A stretch of 32,128 bases of DNA from Verrucomicrobiota bacterium. GTDB taxonomy: Bacteria; Verrucomicrobiota; Verrucomicrobiia; Limisphaerales; AAA164-E04. The notes under the pieces are model-generated. The model searched no databases. It was not told the DNA's origin and worked only from the letters and a program-made list of their open reading frames with translations. The first letter of the stretch is position 1; each line of letters begins with the position of its first letter. The stretch spans positions 1 to 32,128 of the forward strand of contig JAQCFT010000015.1 of assembly GCA_027619545.1 (NCBI GenBank), given 5' to 3'. Positions 23,248 to 32,128 of the stretch are shown here, piece by piece. Made by a program: the position numbers and the translations under genes.

Positions 23248-26200
23248 ATGAACAAACAACCGATTCAAAATCAAACTGAGATCTACCAGAACTTCATCGC
23301 AACTTGGCCGCCATTCATTTGGATTGTTTTAATGGTCGTGGCTATTTGTGGTTCTACAATATCCAGGGCGCAAGATTGTCCGACCATTGGGGCCACGTGG
23401 ACCATTCTGGATGAGGATCGACTTCAACGTTATTTCACCAATGGGTTGGGTGTCGAATGTTGTCTTCATACCTTGAGCGTGAGGGTGATTTATACGTTGG
23501 ATGGAGGGGATTATGTGGATGTTCACGGTGCTATTATTCGAAATGATTCCACTGGTGTGGAGAGTGGTGATACTACGCTGACCATTTATGCATTTGGACA
23601 TGAGCAGGCCGTAGCGCGAGTCGGAGGTCCTGGAACGGCAGGCCCTGGCCCTAATACACTTGTGAGGGTGATGGCAACCGATGTGGGAGGGGTATTGGGT
23701 GGCACCTGTAATGGGATGTATGGTTCGGGTACCTATTGCAATGCCGGTAATGTTTTGGTGATTGATAATGGTAGTGTGAGTATGCGCCTCAGTTTCGGCC
23801 AAAGTTCTTTGTTGGATGGCCCAGATGTGCACAAGGGCCTCCTATGGACTAGGGAAGAGCTTCCTTCACCGTTACTAACTTCACCCAGATCCCTTAATTA
23901 TGCTCTCCCAGAGGATTCGAATGTAGATGTTGTGCGGCAGGAGGATTTGACTCTACGCCAACTTCGTGGTGAAGACGGCCTGTTGGATATTGTGCCCATT
24001 GACGCCTTTGGCTATGAGCTTCGACTGTATGCTCCCGAAGCAATTACCGGTTGGAATGGAGATACTTACGAAGTGGATGCTCCTCCGCACTACTTTTGGA
24101 AAGTATTCAATCCAGATCGAGAGCCATCCAACGAGCGCTTGCGTATTGAGGAGCATGTCCTGGGGATGGGGGAAGACACGCCGCCCATCACACATGAATA
24201 TGTCTGGTCCGAACCCGACCAGGCATGGACGCTGACCAAGGGAGACGGATTGACCCAGGATCGCAAACATGTGCGATGGAATGAGGATCGCACTCGAAAA
24301 ACCGAGCTGCAAGAAATCCTTGATCCCAAAACCGGAGAAGTGGTGCGACGTATACAACGCATCTATGGCAAACCATTTCCAAATGATGGCCGAATGGTCC
24401 TTCTTAGTGAGATTAAAAATCCTGGTCCTGAAGAGGAACGTACCGAACGGGTGTATATCTCTGATCCAAATGCCGCAGGTTATGGCCACCTGAAATCCGT
24501 GATCTATCCTGATGGCAATTGGCATATCTACGAATATGACAAACAAGGAAGGCGTATCAGGGAGTATGGCCCCTGGCTTAACCAAGCTCCTACAACCGAT
24601 GTCACCAAAGCACGCGTTATTCATTTCAGTTATAAAGCGCCCACAGGAAGCTTCGATACTGGCCATGAGTCTGCTCGTCCTCGTCTCATTTTAGAAACTA
24701 TTCAGGGCAAGGAGGTGACTCGCACTTATCACTTGTATTCCGAAACTGAGCATTGGGAAATTCGTTGTGCGCAGGAGGGAGCCGAGTGGAATGATCCAAG
24801 TAATTTGGTGACCAAAACATTCCGAATCTTCGATGGCGTGTTCAAGAACGAATTGACCCGGATCGAATATCCCGACGGAACAGTTACACTTTATGAGCAT
24901 GCTATTGAAGGGGAACATCGTATCCGGACCGTCATGAGCGGTGTGTTGGACGAGAAGAGTGAAAAAATTACTCAAGGTACACGCACCCTGTCCATTCGGG
25001 GGGCAGCAGGAGAGGATCTGGAACATCGGGTTGAGGACATCGGTACGGATGAAATCAAAGACCGCATAGTATTCAGCGAACATGACGCCTTCCATAGGCC
25101 CGAGCGTAAAGATTTCCTGGACGGAACGTACGAAAAGATCGTCCACGGATGTTGCGGCCCCGAACAACGACGTGATCGTCAAGGCCGATGGACCAACATT
25201 GTTTACGATGCACTCAAACGTCCGATCTATGAGATTACATCCAAAGAAATGAAGGTCAATCGATTCAATGCAGCAGGTGATTTGTTGCGTGTGGAGCGAC
25301 TCAACAAGAACACTCAAGATTTGGAAACATTAGAGGAAAATGAATATGATCTCCGCGGTAAAAAACGCCGCATTATGGATAGGGGAAGGAATACACAAAC
25401 TAACTTTTCCAGTGACCTTTTGGTAAGCACTGACATCCAAGCCGACGGTGAAACGCGCAGTGAACACACAGCCCGAGATGGTCAACTACTCGAGATCAGT
25501 GGAAGCGCGGTGCATGGAGTTCGTTTTGAATACGCCATTGAGCGAGATGGGCCACATTGGGCACGAACAACAAAAAAGATCAAACTCGATGACAATGGCA
25601 GGGAGACTCAGGAATGGAACAAAACATTTCGGGATATGCTTGATCGCCGCTATAAGACCGAACGCGCTGATGGCGCCACAAACATGATTGTTTATAATCA
25701 TCTGGGACAACGTGTCGCGGAAACCGATTCGGATGGAGTAACGGTTCTATATGCTTTTGATAATCAAGGTCGGCAAACAGAGAGAGCCACTGACATGAAC
25801 CGTAATGGTCGTATTGACTATGCTGGCCCTGATCGTATTCAACGCACTGAGTATGATGACGTCCTGATCAAAGGTGTGCTTTACCACCGAACACGACACT
25901 ATCAGTGGCAAGAACAGGAAAGTAGCAAACCCACTTTGGTCAGTGAAAACCTGGTATCCGGCAATGGATTGATCCAACAACAAACTCTCTATCCATCCCG
26001 TACAAAATGGCAAAGCACGACCACTTGGCAGGAAACGGATCCGGACAATCCGCGTCGGATCGAAACCACGGTTCACCCTGATAAAACTGAAACTATTCGG
26101 ACCTTCGAACAGGACTTACTGATTAGTGAGAAAAGGCAAGATCCCAATGGTATACGAATCACCCGTGTGGATTATCGCTATGATGATCAAAATCGTTTGG

Positions 26201-28638
26201 TAGCTCAGACAGACGCCTTTGCTGGCACCACTGAATATGAATACGATGCCCAAGGAAGAAAAACCGCCATCATTCAACCCGCTCCGGAACCCGGTGCAGA
26301 ACGTCCTGTGACACGTTATGTGTATGATGTGATGGATCGTCTTCTTACCACAACCAGACCCGACGGATCTCAGGTCCATCACAGTTACTGGCCTACGGGT
26401 GAAATCAAACAGATCTGGGGAAGTCGCCAGTATCCAGTTGCCTACGGTTATGATTATGCCGGACGAAAGACAAGCATGACCACATGGCAAGATTTTGAAC
26501 ATGATGAGGGCAAGGCCTTGACTCGATGGATCTATGATCCAAAAAGCGGCGAACTTGTGGCCAAACGTTTCCAAGACAATCAAGGACCCGATTACAATTA
26601 CACAAACGCCGGACGTCTCAAGGAACGCATATGGGCGCGAGGTCTTCGTACGGAATACAAATACAACAACGCAGGCGAACTTGTGTTGGTGGATTATCAG
26701 GATCAAATAACACCCGACATTCGGTACCAGCATGATCGTGCGGGTAGACGCGTGGAGGTGGACCAGGGTGGTGATTATCAACAGACCATGCAATATGATA
26801 ATCTTGGGAAAATGACCGGAACAAAGGTAGTGCAACCAGGATTAAAACCCCAAATGTTGATGAGACATTTTGATTGGGCAGGTCGTCCAAGTGGATATAA
26901 GTGGAATGATGGTACAAACGAAATGAATGTTAATTATGGCTACAATGCTGCTGGCCAATTAAGCCGTGTGACCGATGGGAGCCATGAAGTCACATATGAT
27001 TACCTTGCAAACAGTCCACATATCGAGAAGGTTGAATTCAGAACCCATGGTCAAGAAATGATGCGAACCAAAAAAACACGTGACCGACTGGGACGCCTGT
27101 TAAGTACCACCACCCACAGAACAAGGGATGGTTCACTCTTGAGTTCACATGATTATAGCTATAATTTGGCCAATCAAAGAGTCTCCGTTGAAGGAGCCTC
27201 TGGTGAGTCATGGGCGTATGAGTATGATCCGATTGGCCAGCTTGTTTCAGGAGAGCGGACTAATAATAGTGGCGCGTTAATTGACCAATATACTTACCTG
27301 TTTGACGACATCGGCAATCGCCAAAAAGTAATGGAATCCGGCAAGGATACCGACTACGAGACCAATCTTCTCAATCAATACAAAAGCAGTAAAACCAGGA
27401 GTAAGCCGAACCGAGTGACACGGTTTCGTCACGATCCGGACGGAAATTTGTTGGAAGATGCTACATGGCGATATGAGTGGAATGGTGAAAACCGGCTGGT
27501 TGCCATGGAGGCAAAAGATGCATCCAAACGTCTGGAATTTCGGTATGACCCTCAAGGGCGCCGGATCAGAAAAAATTTTTTTGAATCGCTGAAGCGGAAA
27601 AAGGGATGGAAAGAGGCTTCCGTGATCCACTTCGTCTATGATGGTTGGAACATCTTGGCCGAGCTTGATGCAGATGGAAGACTATTAAGAAACCACCTTT
27701 GGGGATTGGATGTGAGTGGCAGCTTACAGGGGGCCGGAGGTGTTGGTGGCCTCATAGCCAGCCGAAATTATCAAGAAGAAACATCCGCCTATGCGCTTTA
27801 TGATGGAAACGGGAATGTCGTTCAATATGTGGATGTGGATGAGTCTGTAGCTTTATGGAGCATGGAGTATGATCCTTCTGGAAAATTGACTAATGGAGGA
27901 CAAGTTAAAGAAGCCATGAAGCACATGCCGTTTGGATTTTCGACCAAATATGTAGATGTAGAGACGGGGTATAATAATTATGGTCTAAGACATTTTGACC
28001 CCAAACTGAATAGGTGGCTATCTAGGGATCCTAGTGAAGAGGAAGGTGGGAATAATCTATACGGATTCGTAGAGAACGATCCAATTAATAACCTAGATAT
28101 TATCGGGCTCTACACATTACAATGGAAGGGTGCTTGGACTCAAAGTGAAAAAAATAAAGTGACGAATGCGATTAATTCGGCGAGATCCGCGGCTGTAAGA
28201 ATTATTGGAGAAGTTAATGAACTATTACAAGAGCGTATTGGTAATTGCGGATGTGCTAATGAAAAATTGAATCAACTTAAAAATCTTATGATAGCTTTAA
28301 GAAATGACATAGATTCAGGCAATAACTTGGAAATCTATCATAATACTATGGCCTCAAGCATAGTGGCGACAGCTTGGAAAAGTCCTGTGCCTTGGTTGTA
28401 TGATGATGAGCTAAAACTCAACGACAATATGAACTGGGGGGGATATCAAGGGGATTCACTAAATTTTCCAAAATTAGGAGAAGTGGTATTCCATGAATTA
28501 TCCCATTTGGTTGGCACGGATGATGGGGAGTCAGGCGATCCTTGGAACAATGCACATACCCTGGAAATCTTATTTGATAATCCTGTTGAGGGTTTTTCCC
28601 ACTTTAAGGCAGCAGCGAAAGGGATAGGCTGTGAATAA
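23248..28638 (+). CDS. Rhs/YD-repeat secreted toxin with C-terminal HExxH metallopeptidase-like domain
   Basis: 1796 residues from ATG 23248 (an upstream TTG at 23224 is less likely). Hydrophobic signal at ~21-36 (PFIWIVLMVVAIC), probable cleavage after SRAQ. A ~400-residue N-terminal region of unknown fold precedes many YD repeats (for example YEYDAQGRKTA, YRYDDQNRLVAQ, YEYDPIGQL) up to ~1530. The Rhs core RHFDPKLNRWLSRDP...NLYGFVENDPINNLDIIG ends near 1622. The last ~174 residues are a separate, more AT-rich domain with H1749-E-L-S-H1753 followed by GTDD (1756-1759), resembling aspzincin (M35-like) zinc peptidases, where the Asp after GT is the third ligand. Rhs shells enclose and release such toxins. 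A putative immunity gene overlaps the stop. Peptidase identity is inference. Confidence 0.85.
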   Translation: MNKQPIQNQTEIYQNFIATWPPFIWIVLMVVAICGSTISRAQDCPTIGATWTILDEDRLQRYFTNGLGVECCLHTLSVRVIYTLDGGDYVDVHGAIIRNDSTGVESGDTTLTIYAFGHEQAVARVGGPGTAGPGPNTLVRVMATDVGGVLGGTCNGMYGSGTYCNAGNVLVIDNGSVSMRLSFGQSSLLDGPDVHKGLLWTREELPSPLLTSPRSLNYALPEDSNVDVVRQEDLTLRQLRGEDGLLDIVPIDAFGYELRLYAPEAITGWNGDTYEVDAPPHYFWKVFNPDREPSNERLRIEEHVLGMGEDTPPITHEYVWSEPDQAWTLTKGDGLTQDRKHVRWNEDRTRKTELQEILDPKTGEVVRRIQRIYGKPFPNDGRMVLLSEIKNPGPEEERTERVYISDPNAAGYGHLKSVIYPDGNWHIYEYDKQGRRIREYGPWLNQAPTTDVTKARVIHFSYKAPTGSFDTGHESARPRLILETIQGKEVTRTYHLYSETEHWEIRCAQEGAEWNDPSNLVTKTFRIFDGVFKNELTRIEYPDGTVTLYEHAIEGEHRIRTVMSGVLDEKSEKITQGTRTLSIRGAAGEDLEHRVEDIGTDEIKDRIVFSEHDAFHRPERKDFLDGTYEKIVHGCCGPEQRRDRQGRWTNIVYDALKRPIYEITSKEMKVNRFNAAGDLLRVERLNKNTQDLETLEENEYDLRGKKRRIMDRGRNTQTNFSSDLLVSTDIQADGETRSEHTARDGQLLEISGSAVHGVRFEYAIERDGPHWARTTKKIKLDDNGRETQEWNKTFRDMLDRRYKTERADGATNMIVYNHLGQRVAETDSDGVTVLYAFDNQGRQTERATDMNRNGRIDYAGPDRIQRTEYDDVLIKGVLYHRTRHYQWQEQESSKPTLVSENLVSGNGLIQQQTLYPSRTKWQSTTTWQETDPDNPRRIETTVHPDKTETIRTFEQDLLISEKRQDPNGIRITRVDYRYDDQNRLVAQTDAFAGTTEYEYDAQGRKTAIIQPAPEPGAERPVTRYVYDVMDRLLTTTRPDGSQVHHSYWPTGEIKQIWGSRQYPVAYGYDYAGRKTSMTTWQDFEHDEGKALTRWIYDPKSGELVAKRFQDNQGPDYNYTNAGRLKERIWARGLRTEYKYNNAGELVLVDYQDQITPDIRYQHDRAGRRVEVDQGGDYQQTMQYDNLGKMTGTKVVQPGLKPQMLMRHFDWAGRPSGYKWNDGTNEMNVNYGYNAAGQLSRVTDGSHEVTYDYLANSPHIEKVEFRTHGQEMMRTKKTRDRLGRLLSTTTHRTRDGSLLSSHDYSYNLANQRVSVEGASGESWAYEYDPIGQLVSGERTNNSGALIDQYTYLFDDIGNRQKVMESGKDTDYETNLLNQYKSSKTRSKPNRVTRFRHDPDGNLLEDATWRYEWNGENRLVAMEAKDASKRLEFRYDPQGRRIRKNFFESLKRKKGWKEASVIHFVYDGWNILAELDADGRLLRNHLWGLDVSGSLQGAGGVGGLIASRNYQEETSAYALYDGNGNVVQYVDVDESVALWSMEYDPSGKLTNGGQVKEAMKHMPFGFSTKYVDVETGYNNYGLRHFDPKLNRWLSRDPSEEEGGNNLYGFVENDPINNLDIIGLYTLQWKGAWTQSEKNKVTNAINSARSAAVRIIGEVNELLQERIGNCGCANEKLNQLKNLMIALRNDIDSGNNLEIYHNTMASSIVATAWKSPVPWLYDDELKLNDNMNWGGYQGDSLNFPKLGEVVFHELSHLVGTDDGESGDPWNNAHTLEILFDNPVEGFSHFKAAAKGIGCE

Positions 28639-29062
28639 AACGATGCGAATAATTTTGGTGACATTGTTATTGTTGATGTTATCAGCATTTTTTACATACA
28701 AGAGAGTCTACTGTATTGATCTGATGACCGGAGATAGTAAGAATGTTTATTCATTTCTTGGAATCTTTTCGTATTCGGAAATCTCGGAACGAAGTCTAAT
28801 ACAAACTTTTACGGACAACCGGAAATGGGAAGTCATCACAGAAAAAACAATATGGTCCAAAAAGGAATTCAGAAAAAACGGACAACTGAATTCAACATGG
28901 TCAGAGTTGATTCTACTTAATAAAATGATGACCGATCATTTCCCTGAAGATTCAAAGAAAAAAGGTGTTAGGTATCTGCAGGACGGAGACCTCCCATCAA
29001 TGAAGAACCTCGTGGATGAGTTAAAGCTTTTGGAATTTACAAATGCGCCTGTTACACAATGA
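28631..29062 (+). CDS. Putative immunity protein for the Rhs toxin
   Basis: 143 residues, GTG start at 28631 with AAAGGGA six bases upstream, overlapping the Rhs stop by eight bases; ATG 28643 is the alternative. One N-terminal hydrophobic helix (MRIILVTLLLLMLSAFF) followed by a ~120-residue polar domain placed outside the cytoplasm. No family recognised. Codon use is AT-rich like the toxin tail and unlike the Rhs core. Position directly after a polymorphic toxin tail, size and coupling are the usual signs of a cognate immunity gene. An exported location would fit protection against a peptidase acting in the periplasm. Confidence 0.6.
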   Translation: MNKTMRIILVTLLLLMLSAFFTYKRVYCIDLMTGDSKNVYSFLGIFSYSEISERSLIQTFTDNRKWEVITEKTIWSKKEFRKNGQLNSTWSELILLNKMMTDHFPEDSKKKGVRYLQDGDLPSMKNLVDELKLLEFTNAPVTQ

Positions 29063-29117
29063 AGGTGGCGCATGGAAATTGGGATCGAACTGGGTGAACT
29101 AGAAAAAACGACCTTAA

Positions 29118-29402
29118 TTGAACCTAGGCAATAAAGGGAGTGAAGTAACAGTACAAGAAAAACAGGAACGCGCCGAGGACATAGCCAATTTGCTGTCAAA
29201 CAATCAAATGTGGCACTCACATGGCCGAATGATAGGGGTAGAAACCGTTAAAGGAAAACTTCGATTGAAAGTGGAAGATTACTCAACAAAGAAACATTTC
29301 CGTGAAAAGCTCAGATCATACAACGACTGCATCATTGATTACATCAACCGTCATGACATCAGATCATTCTTGCATAACAGAAGAAATTTTGGAAATTTCT
29401 GA
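29118..29402 (+). pseudogene. Truncated C-terminal fragment of an SDH-type (Clp-fold) serine proteinase
   Basis: A 94-residue frame opening with a TTG and no ribosome site. The stretch NNQMWHSHGRMIGVETV...LRLKVEDYS resembles the C-terminal part of the serine dehydrogenase proteinase family (SDH, Clp-like fold), where a WxSHGR motif follows the catalytic core. The N-terminal two thirds, including the Ser active site, are absent. Either a remnant or a stand-alone piece of unknown use. The family call is from memory of the motif and could be wrong. Confidence 0.4.
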
Positions 29403-29571
29403 ACAAGTTTCGGAGGCGGTTCAAGTCAGTATCGCTTCACGACCGGTTCAAAGATTGGAACAAATTCAACGAGTTCGAGAAAGAATTGAAAGTCTGGAGT
29501 CGCGTGGTTTCTTGAAACGTCAGGAATTCGGATCTTGGCGCACGAGTCAATTCAAAAACCGGCACCCTTAG
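29353..29571 (+). CDS. Small charged hypothetical protein
   Basis: 72 residues from ATG 29353, overlapping the end of the SDH fragment in another frame. The middle (EEILEISEQVSEAVQ...QIQRVRERIESLESRGFLKRQEF) is strongly helical and resembles short helical adaptor-like proteins. No family is assigned. No clear ribosome site. It may be a real small gene or another remnant. Confidence 0.35.
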   Translation: MTSDHSCITEEILEISEQVSEAVQVSIASRPVQRLEQIQRVRERIESLESRGFLKRQEFGSWRTSQFKNRHP

Positions 29572-29700
29572 CTTGGTTGTTCCTTCAAATAAAATGCCCC
29601 CTCCATACCAAGTCCTGAATTTGGTGAAACCCTGATCTCGGAGTGGGGTGGCTAGTTCAGATTTCCAAAAGTCTCAGTTCCACAGCGTATGGTTGGCTTT

Positions 29701-29768
29701 TGGCCATGGAACTGATATGCCTGGTGAAACGTTTGCCGGGTCAGGTTTACCGGCAGGGAGGGGAATGA
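29701..29768 (+). pseudogene. Diverged duplicate of the dprA 3' end
   Basis: 68 bases matching the last 68 bases of dprA (22876-22943) at 56 positions, without gaps. The encoded tail is AMELICLVKRLPGQVYRQGGE, ending in TGA, against AMELKSLVKRLPGQVYRQGGK in dprA. Most differences are synonymous, so both copies diverged as coding sequence. No start or upstream dprA sequence is present. It lies about 100 bases before pckG. The rest of 29572-29864 contains no other gene. Confidence 0.75.
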
Positions 29769-29864
29769 AACCAATTCTTGATATTGTTCGTGCAATTTAC
29801 GGTGAGCTGGGGCATGGCGTTCATGGTCTAGTTATCCCGAACGAGATCGTTGAAGCAACATATC

Positions 29865-31631
29865 ATGCCAGAAAATCCCACCACCAAAAACCAACACATC
29901 ATCGACTGGGTACAGGAGATGGCGGACCTTTGCCAACCTGACACCATTTATTGGTGCGATGGATCAGAAGAAGAACGTGCCCAACTGACAGCTCAAGCCG
30001 AATCCGAAGACATTATTCAAAAGCTCAATCAGGAGAAATGGCCGGGTTGTTATTACCATCGTTCCAATCCCAATGATGTTGCCCGTGTTGAGCAGTGTAC
30101 CTTTATCTGCACCGAAACGAAGGACGAAGCGGGTCCAACCAACAATTGGATGAAACCCGAGGACATGTACGAGAAACTTTATGGCATGGCCCGGGGATGC
30201 ATGAAAGGGCGAACCATGTATGTGATTCCCTATCTCATGGGACCAGCCGGTTCACCGTTGTCCAAAGTCGGTGTAGAGGTGACGGATTCGATCTATGTCA
30301 CTTTGAGCATGGGGATCATGACCCGCATGGGCAAGATGGCGTGTGAACATCTGGGCGATGTCAGCAAGGAATTCAATCGTGGTTTGCACAGCATGCTGGA
30401 TATCAACCCGGATCGCCGTTACATCGCCCACTTTCCTCAGGACAACGCCATCATTTCTCTTGGATCCAATTACGGTGGCAATGTGTTGTTGGGTAAAAAA
30501 TGTCTGGCGCTGCGCATCGCATCGTATCTTGGTCGGAAAGAGGGTTGGATGGCCGAACACATGTTGATTTTGGGGGTGGAATCGCCGGAGGGTGAAAAGA
30601 CTTATGTGGCGGCCGCCTTCCCGAGCGCCTGTGGCAAGACCAATTTTGCCATGATGATTCCTCCCGAGCGATACAAGGGGTGGAAAGTCTGGACTGTTGG
30701 AGACGACATTGCCTGGATGAAACCGGGTCCCGACGGACGTTTGTATGCCATCAATCCGGAAACCGGTTACTTCGGCGTCGTGCCTGGAACAAACAACGTT
30801 TCCAATCCCAACGCAATGAAAACCATTGCCCGTGACACCTTGTTCACCAATGTGGCGCTCCTGCCTGATGGTGATATCTGGTGGGAAGGCAAGGATGGTC
30901 CTGTTCCGGAACAAGCCACCGATTGGCAGGGCAATCCCTGGACCCCTGATTCCGGGACCAAAGCGGCGCATCCCAACAGTCGTTTTGCTGCGCCAATGAA
31001 GAACAATCCCATGTTGGCCGAGGAAGTGGACGATCCACAGGGAGTCCCCATCAGCGCGATCATTTTTGGGGGACGACGCGCTACCACCATGCCGCTCGTA
31101 TTCCAGGCCTTCAACTGGATTCATGGTGTGTATGTCGGAGCCACGATGGGATCGGAAATGACGGCCGCTGCGGTGGGAGGTGCGGGTCAGGTGCGTCGGG
31201 ATCCGATGGCCATGCTGCCGTTTTGCGGTTACAATATGGGTGACTATTTTGCCCACTGGCTGGAAATGCGGCATCTCATCAAGAAACCGCCCCGTATATT
31301 TCACGTCAACTGGTTCCTGAAAGACGAGGATGGCAAGTTTCTGTGGCCTGGATTTGGGGAGAACATGCGAGTGCTTAAATGGATGGTCGATCGTTGTCGT
31401 GGGCGGGCCAATGCCGAAGAAACAACACTCGGTTGGGTACCGGACGAAGGGACGTTCGACTTGGAAGGTATGGAAGCATTCAATCAGGAAGATTTCCACA
31501 AACTTCAATACATCGATACCGAGAAGTGGCGTAATGAAGTCATTTCACAGGACGAGTTATTCATGAAGTTATATGCCCATTTACCCAAAGAAATGATCTT
31601 CCAGCGCGAGCTGCTGGTATCGAGGCTTTGA
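29865..31631 (+). CDS. pckG: Phosphoenolpyruvate carboxykinase (GTP)
   Basis: Converts oxaloacetate and GTP to PEP, CO2 and GDP: the first committed step of gluconeogenesis or, in reverse, an anaplerotic route. 588 residues from ATG 29865 (TTG 29850 rejected). Landmarks: [24 protein letters not shown], the kinase loop [11 protein letters not shown], metal-binding VGDDIAWM, the [18 protein letters not shown] stretch and [25 protein letters not shown]. This is the GTP family, not the ATP-type PckA. Complete and followed by a strong terminator. The remnant of a dprA end just upstream suggests that it was once the neighbour of dprA. Confidence 0.96.
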   Translation: MPENPTTKNQHIIDWVQEMADLCQPDTIYWCDGSEEERAQLTAQAESEDIIQKLNQEKWPGCYYHRSNPNDVARVEQCTFICTETKDEAGPTNNWMKPEDMYEKLYGMARGCMKGRTMYVIPYLMGPAGSPLSKVGVEVTDSIYVTLSMGIMTRMGKMACEHLGDVSKEFNRGLHSMLDINPDRRYIAHFPQDNAIISLGSNYGGNVLLGKKCLALRIASYLGRKEGWMAEHMLILGVESPEGEKTYVAAAFPSACGKTNFAMMIPPERYKGWKVWTVGDDIAWMKPGPDGRLYAINPETGYFGVVPGTNNVSNPNAMKTIARDTLFTNVALLPDGDIWWEGKDGPVPEQATDWQGNPWTPDSGTKAAHPNSRFAAPMKNNPMLAEEVDDPQGVPISAIIFGGRRATTMPLVFQAFNWIHGVYVGATMGSEMTAAAVGGAGQVRRDPMAMLPFCGYNMGDYFAHWLEMRHLIKKPPRIFHVNWFLKDEDGKFLWPGFGENMRVLKWMVDRCRGRANAEETTLGWVPDEGTFDLEGMEAFNQEDFHKLQYIDTEKWRNEVISQDELFMKLYAHLPKEMIFQRELLVSRL

Positions 31632-31673
31632 TTTTTGAAACGTTAACGGACACTGCAACTTCACGAGAACCAG

Positions 31674-31710
31674 AGAGCCGTCGAGTTGAACCACTCGGAG
31701 GCTCTTTTTT
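31674..31710 (+). terminator. Rho-independent terminator of pckG
   Basis: AGAGCC (31674-31679) / GGCTCT (31700-31705) with an inner CGAGT/ACTCG stem around TGAACC, followed by a T tract to 31710. It lies about 40 bases after the pckG stop. Confidence 0.88.
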
Positions 31711-31799
31711 CATATGGGTCCATAAATGATGAGTGTTTGTCATCAACTATTCTCAAGGAACGTTTTGACGTTTTAACGCTTAGTTTCTACCTTGCTACC

Positions 31800-32021
31800 A
31801 TGAAGCGTGCAACAGTCTATTTCGATGAGGATTTACACAAGGCCCTTAAACTGCGATCGGTTGAGAGTTCGACAACTCTTTCCGAATTTGTGAATGAGGC
31901 GGTCAAGAATGCGTTGGCCGAGGATTTGGAGGATTTGGAAAGTTTCCGGGAGCGTGAATCTGAGCCGTCCATCGATTTCGAGACCTTTCTTCGAGGGTTG
32001 AAGAAAAATGGAAAACTATAA
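31800..32021 (+). CDS. Ribbon-helix-helix (CopG-like) antitoxin
   Basis: 73 residues from ATG 31800; the frame runs back to 31686 through the pckG terminator, so the upstream start is rejected. MKRATVYFDEDLHKALKLRSVESSTTLSEFVNEAVKNAL is a classic RHH fold, with an acidic C-terminus for toxin binding. The stop lies inside the next gene (14-base overlap), giving tight coupling. DNA-binding autoregulator of the pair; no clear palindrome found before it. Confidence 0.85.
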   Translation: MKRATVYFDEDLHKALKLRSVESSTTLSEFVNEAVKNALAEDLEDLESFRERESEPSIDFETFLRGLKKNGKL

Positions 32022-32128
32022 AATTGAAATCAAACCCACGGCGGGTAAGGAGCTGGAACGACTTCCCTCAAAAGATAAGCTTCGAGTCATCAAACGCATT
32101 CGGGACTTGGCCAGGGATCCTCGGCCTG
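32008..32128 (+). CDS. RelE/ParE family toxin (partial, cut by window end)
   Basis: Begins at ATG 32008, overlapping the antitoxin stop. The visible 40 residues, MENYKIEIKPTAGKELERLP followed by KDKLRVIKRIRDLARDPRP, are the typical N-terminal hairpin and first helices of RelE/ParE toxins. RelE members cleave mRNA on the ribosome and ParE members poison gyrase; the missing C-terminus is needed to tell them apart. Confidence 0.82.
   Translation, partial: MENYKIEIKPTAGKELERLPSKDKLRVIKRIRDLARDPRP

Noticed and set aside
26116-26835. Minus-strand frame of 239 codons inside the Rhs gene
   Set aside because: Antisense of YD repeats; repeat-driven shadow.
23900-28000. Possible CRISPR or tandem DNA repeat array
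   Set aside because: The periodic signal is at protein level (YD repeats) with variable DNA; no constant repeat/spacer pattern.
30252-31508. Long minus-strand frame of 418 codons
   Set aside because: It is the antisense of pckG, which has every family motif; the frame is a codon-bias shadow.

Overview
The window looks like chromosomal DNA of a member of the Verrucomicrobiota, probably an Opitutae-like lineage. This is an inference from gene content and style: secreted proteins ending in a 'GFFRx' type C-terminal module, spondin_N proteins, an ECF sigma factor with a zinc anti-sigma partner, a Tat-exported Gfo/Idh/MocA oxidoreductase, a Sec-exported Rhs/YD protein, GTP-dependent PEP carboxykinase and many dispersed intergenic hairpin repeats. 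No tRNA, rRNA, CRISPR array, integrase or intact transposase is visible.

Layout. 1-3.9 kb: a small hypothetical gene with a strong terminator, then an ECF sigma / anti-sigma / triple spondin_N secreted protein cluster. 3.9-5 kb: ndk on the minus strand, flanked by two diverged ~190-bp direct repeats. 5-9.8 kb, all minus strand: uvrA, then an HpcH/HpaI-type aldolase preceded by a D-2-hydroxyacid dehydrogenase (probable two-gene operon). 9.9-11 kb: an orphan ribbon-helix-helix antitoxin whose toxin is missing, and an intact Phd/VapC toxin-antitoxin pair with a palindromic operator. 11.2-15.9 kb: a YtrA-type GntR regulator, an ABC ATPase and two permease-like proteins with very large non-membrane C-terminal halves, under a palindromic operator. 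15.9-16.6 kb: gene-free, packed with hairpin repeats. 16.6-19 kb, minus: a Gfo/Idh/MocA oxidoreductase overlapping a secreted glutamine cyclotransferase. 19.1-20.4 kb: a CotH-like secreted protein. 20.6-21.7 kb, minus: a DUF1802 gene overlapping maf. 21.8-22.9 kb: dprA.

22.9-29.8 kb is the accessory part. It holds an AT-rich upstream region, a 1796-residue Rhs protein ending in an HExxH metallopeptidase-like toxin domain, an overlapping single-TM putative immunity gene, a truncated SDH-type serine proteinase fragment, a small ORF, and a second diverged copy of the last ~68 bp of dprA. The dprA tails on both sides make this look like a cargo segment placed at the 3' end of dprA. Beyond it lie pckG with a strong terminator, and a third toxin-antitoxin pair (CopG-like / RelE-ParE) cut by the window end.

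The most interesting signals are the Rhs-metallopeptidase/immunity module bracketed by dprA tails, a family of short hairpin elements whose stems covary while their flanks are conserved, and the repeats around ndk.
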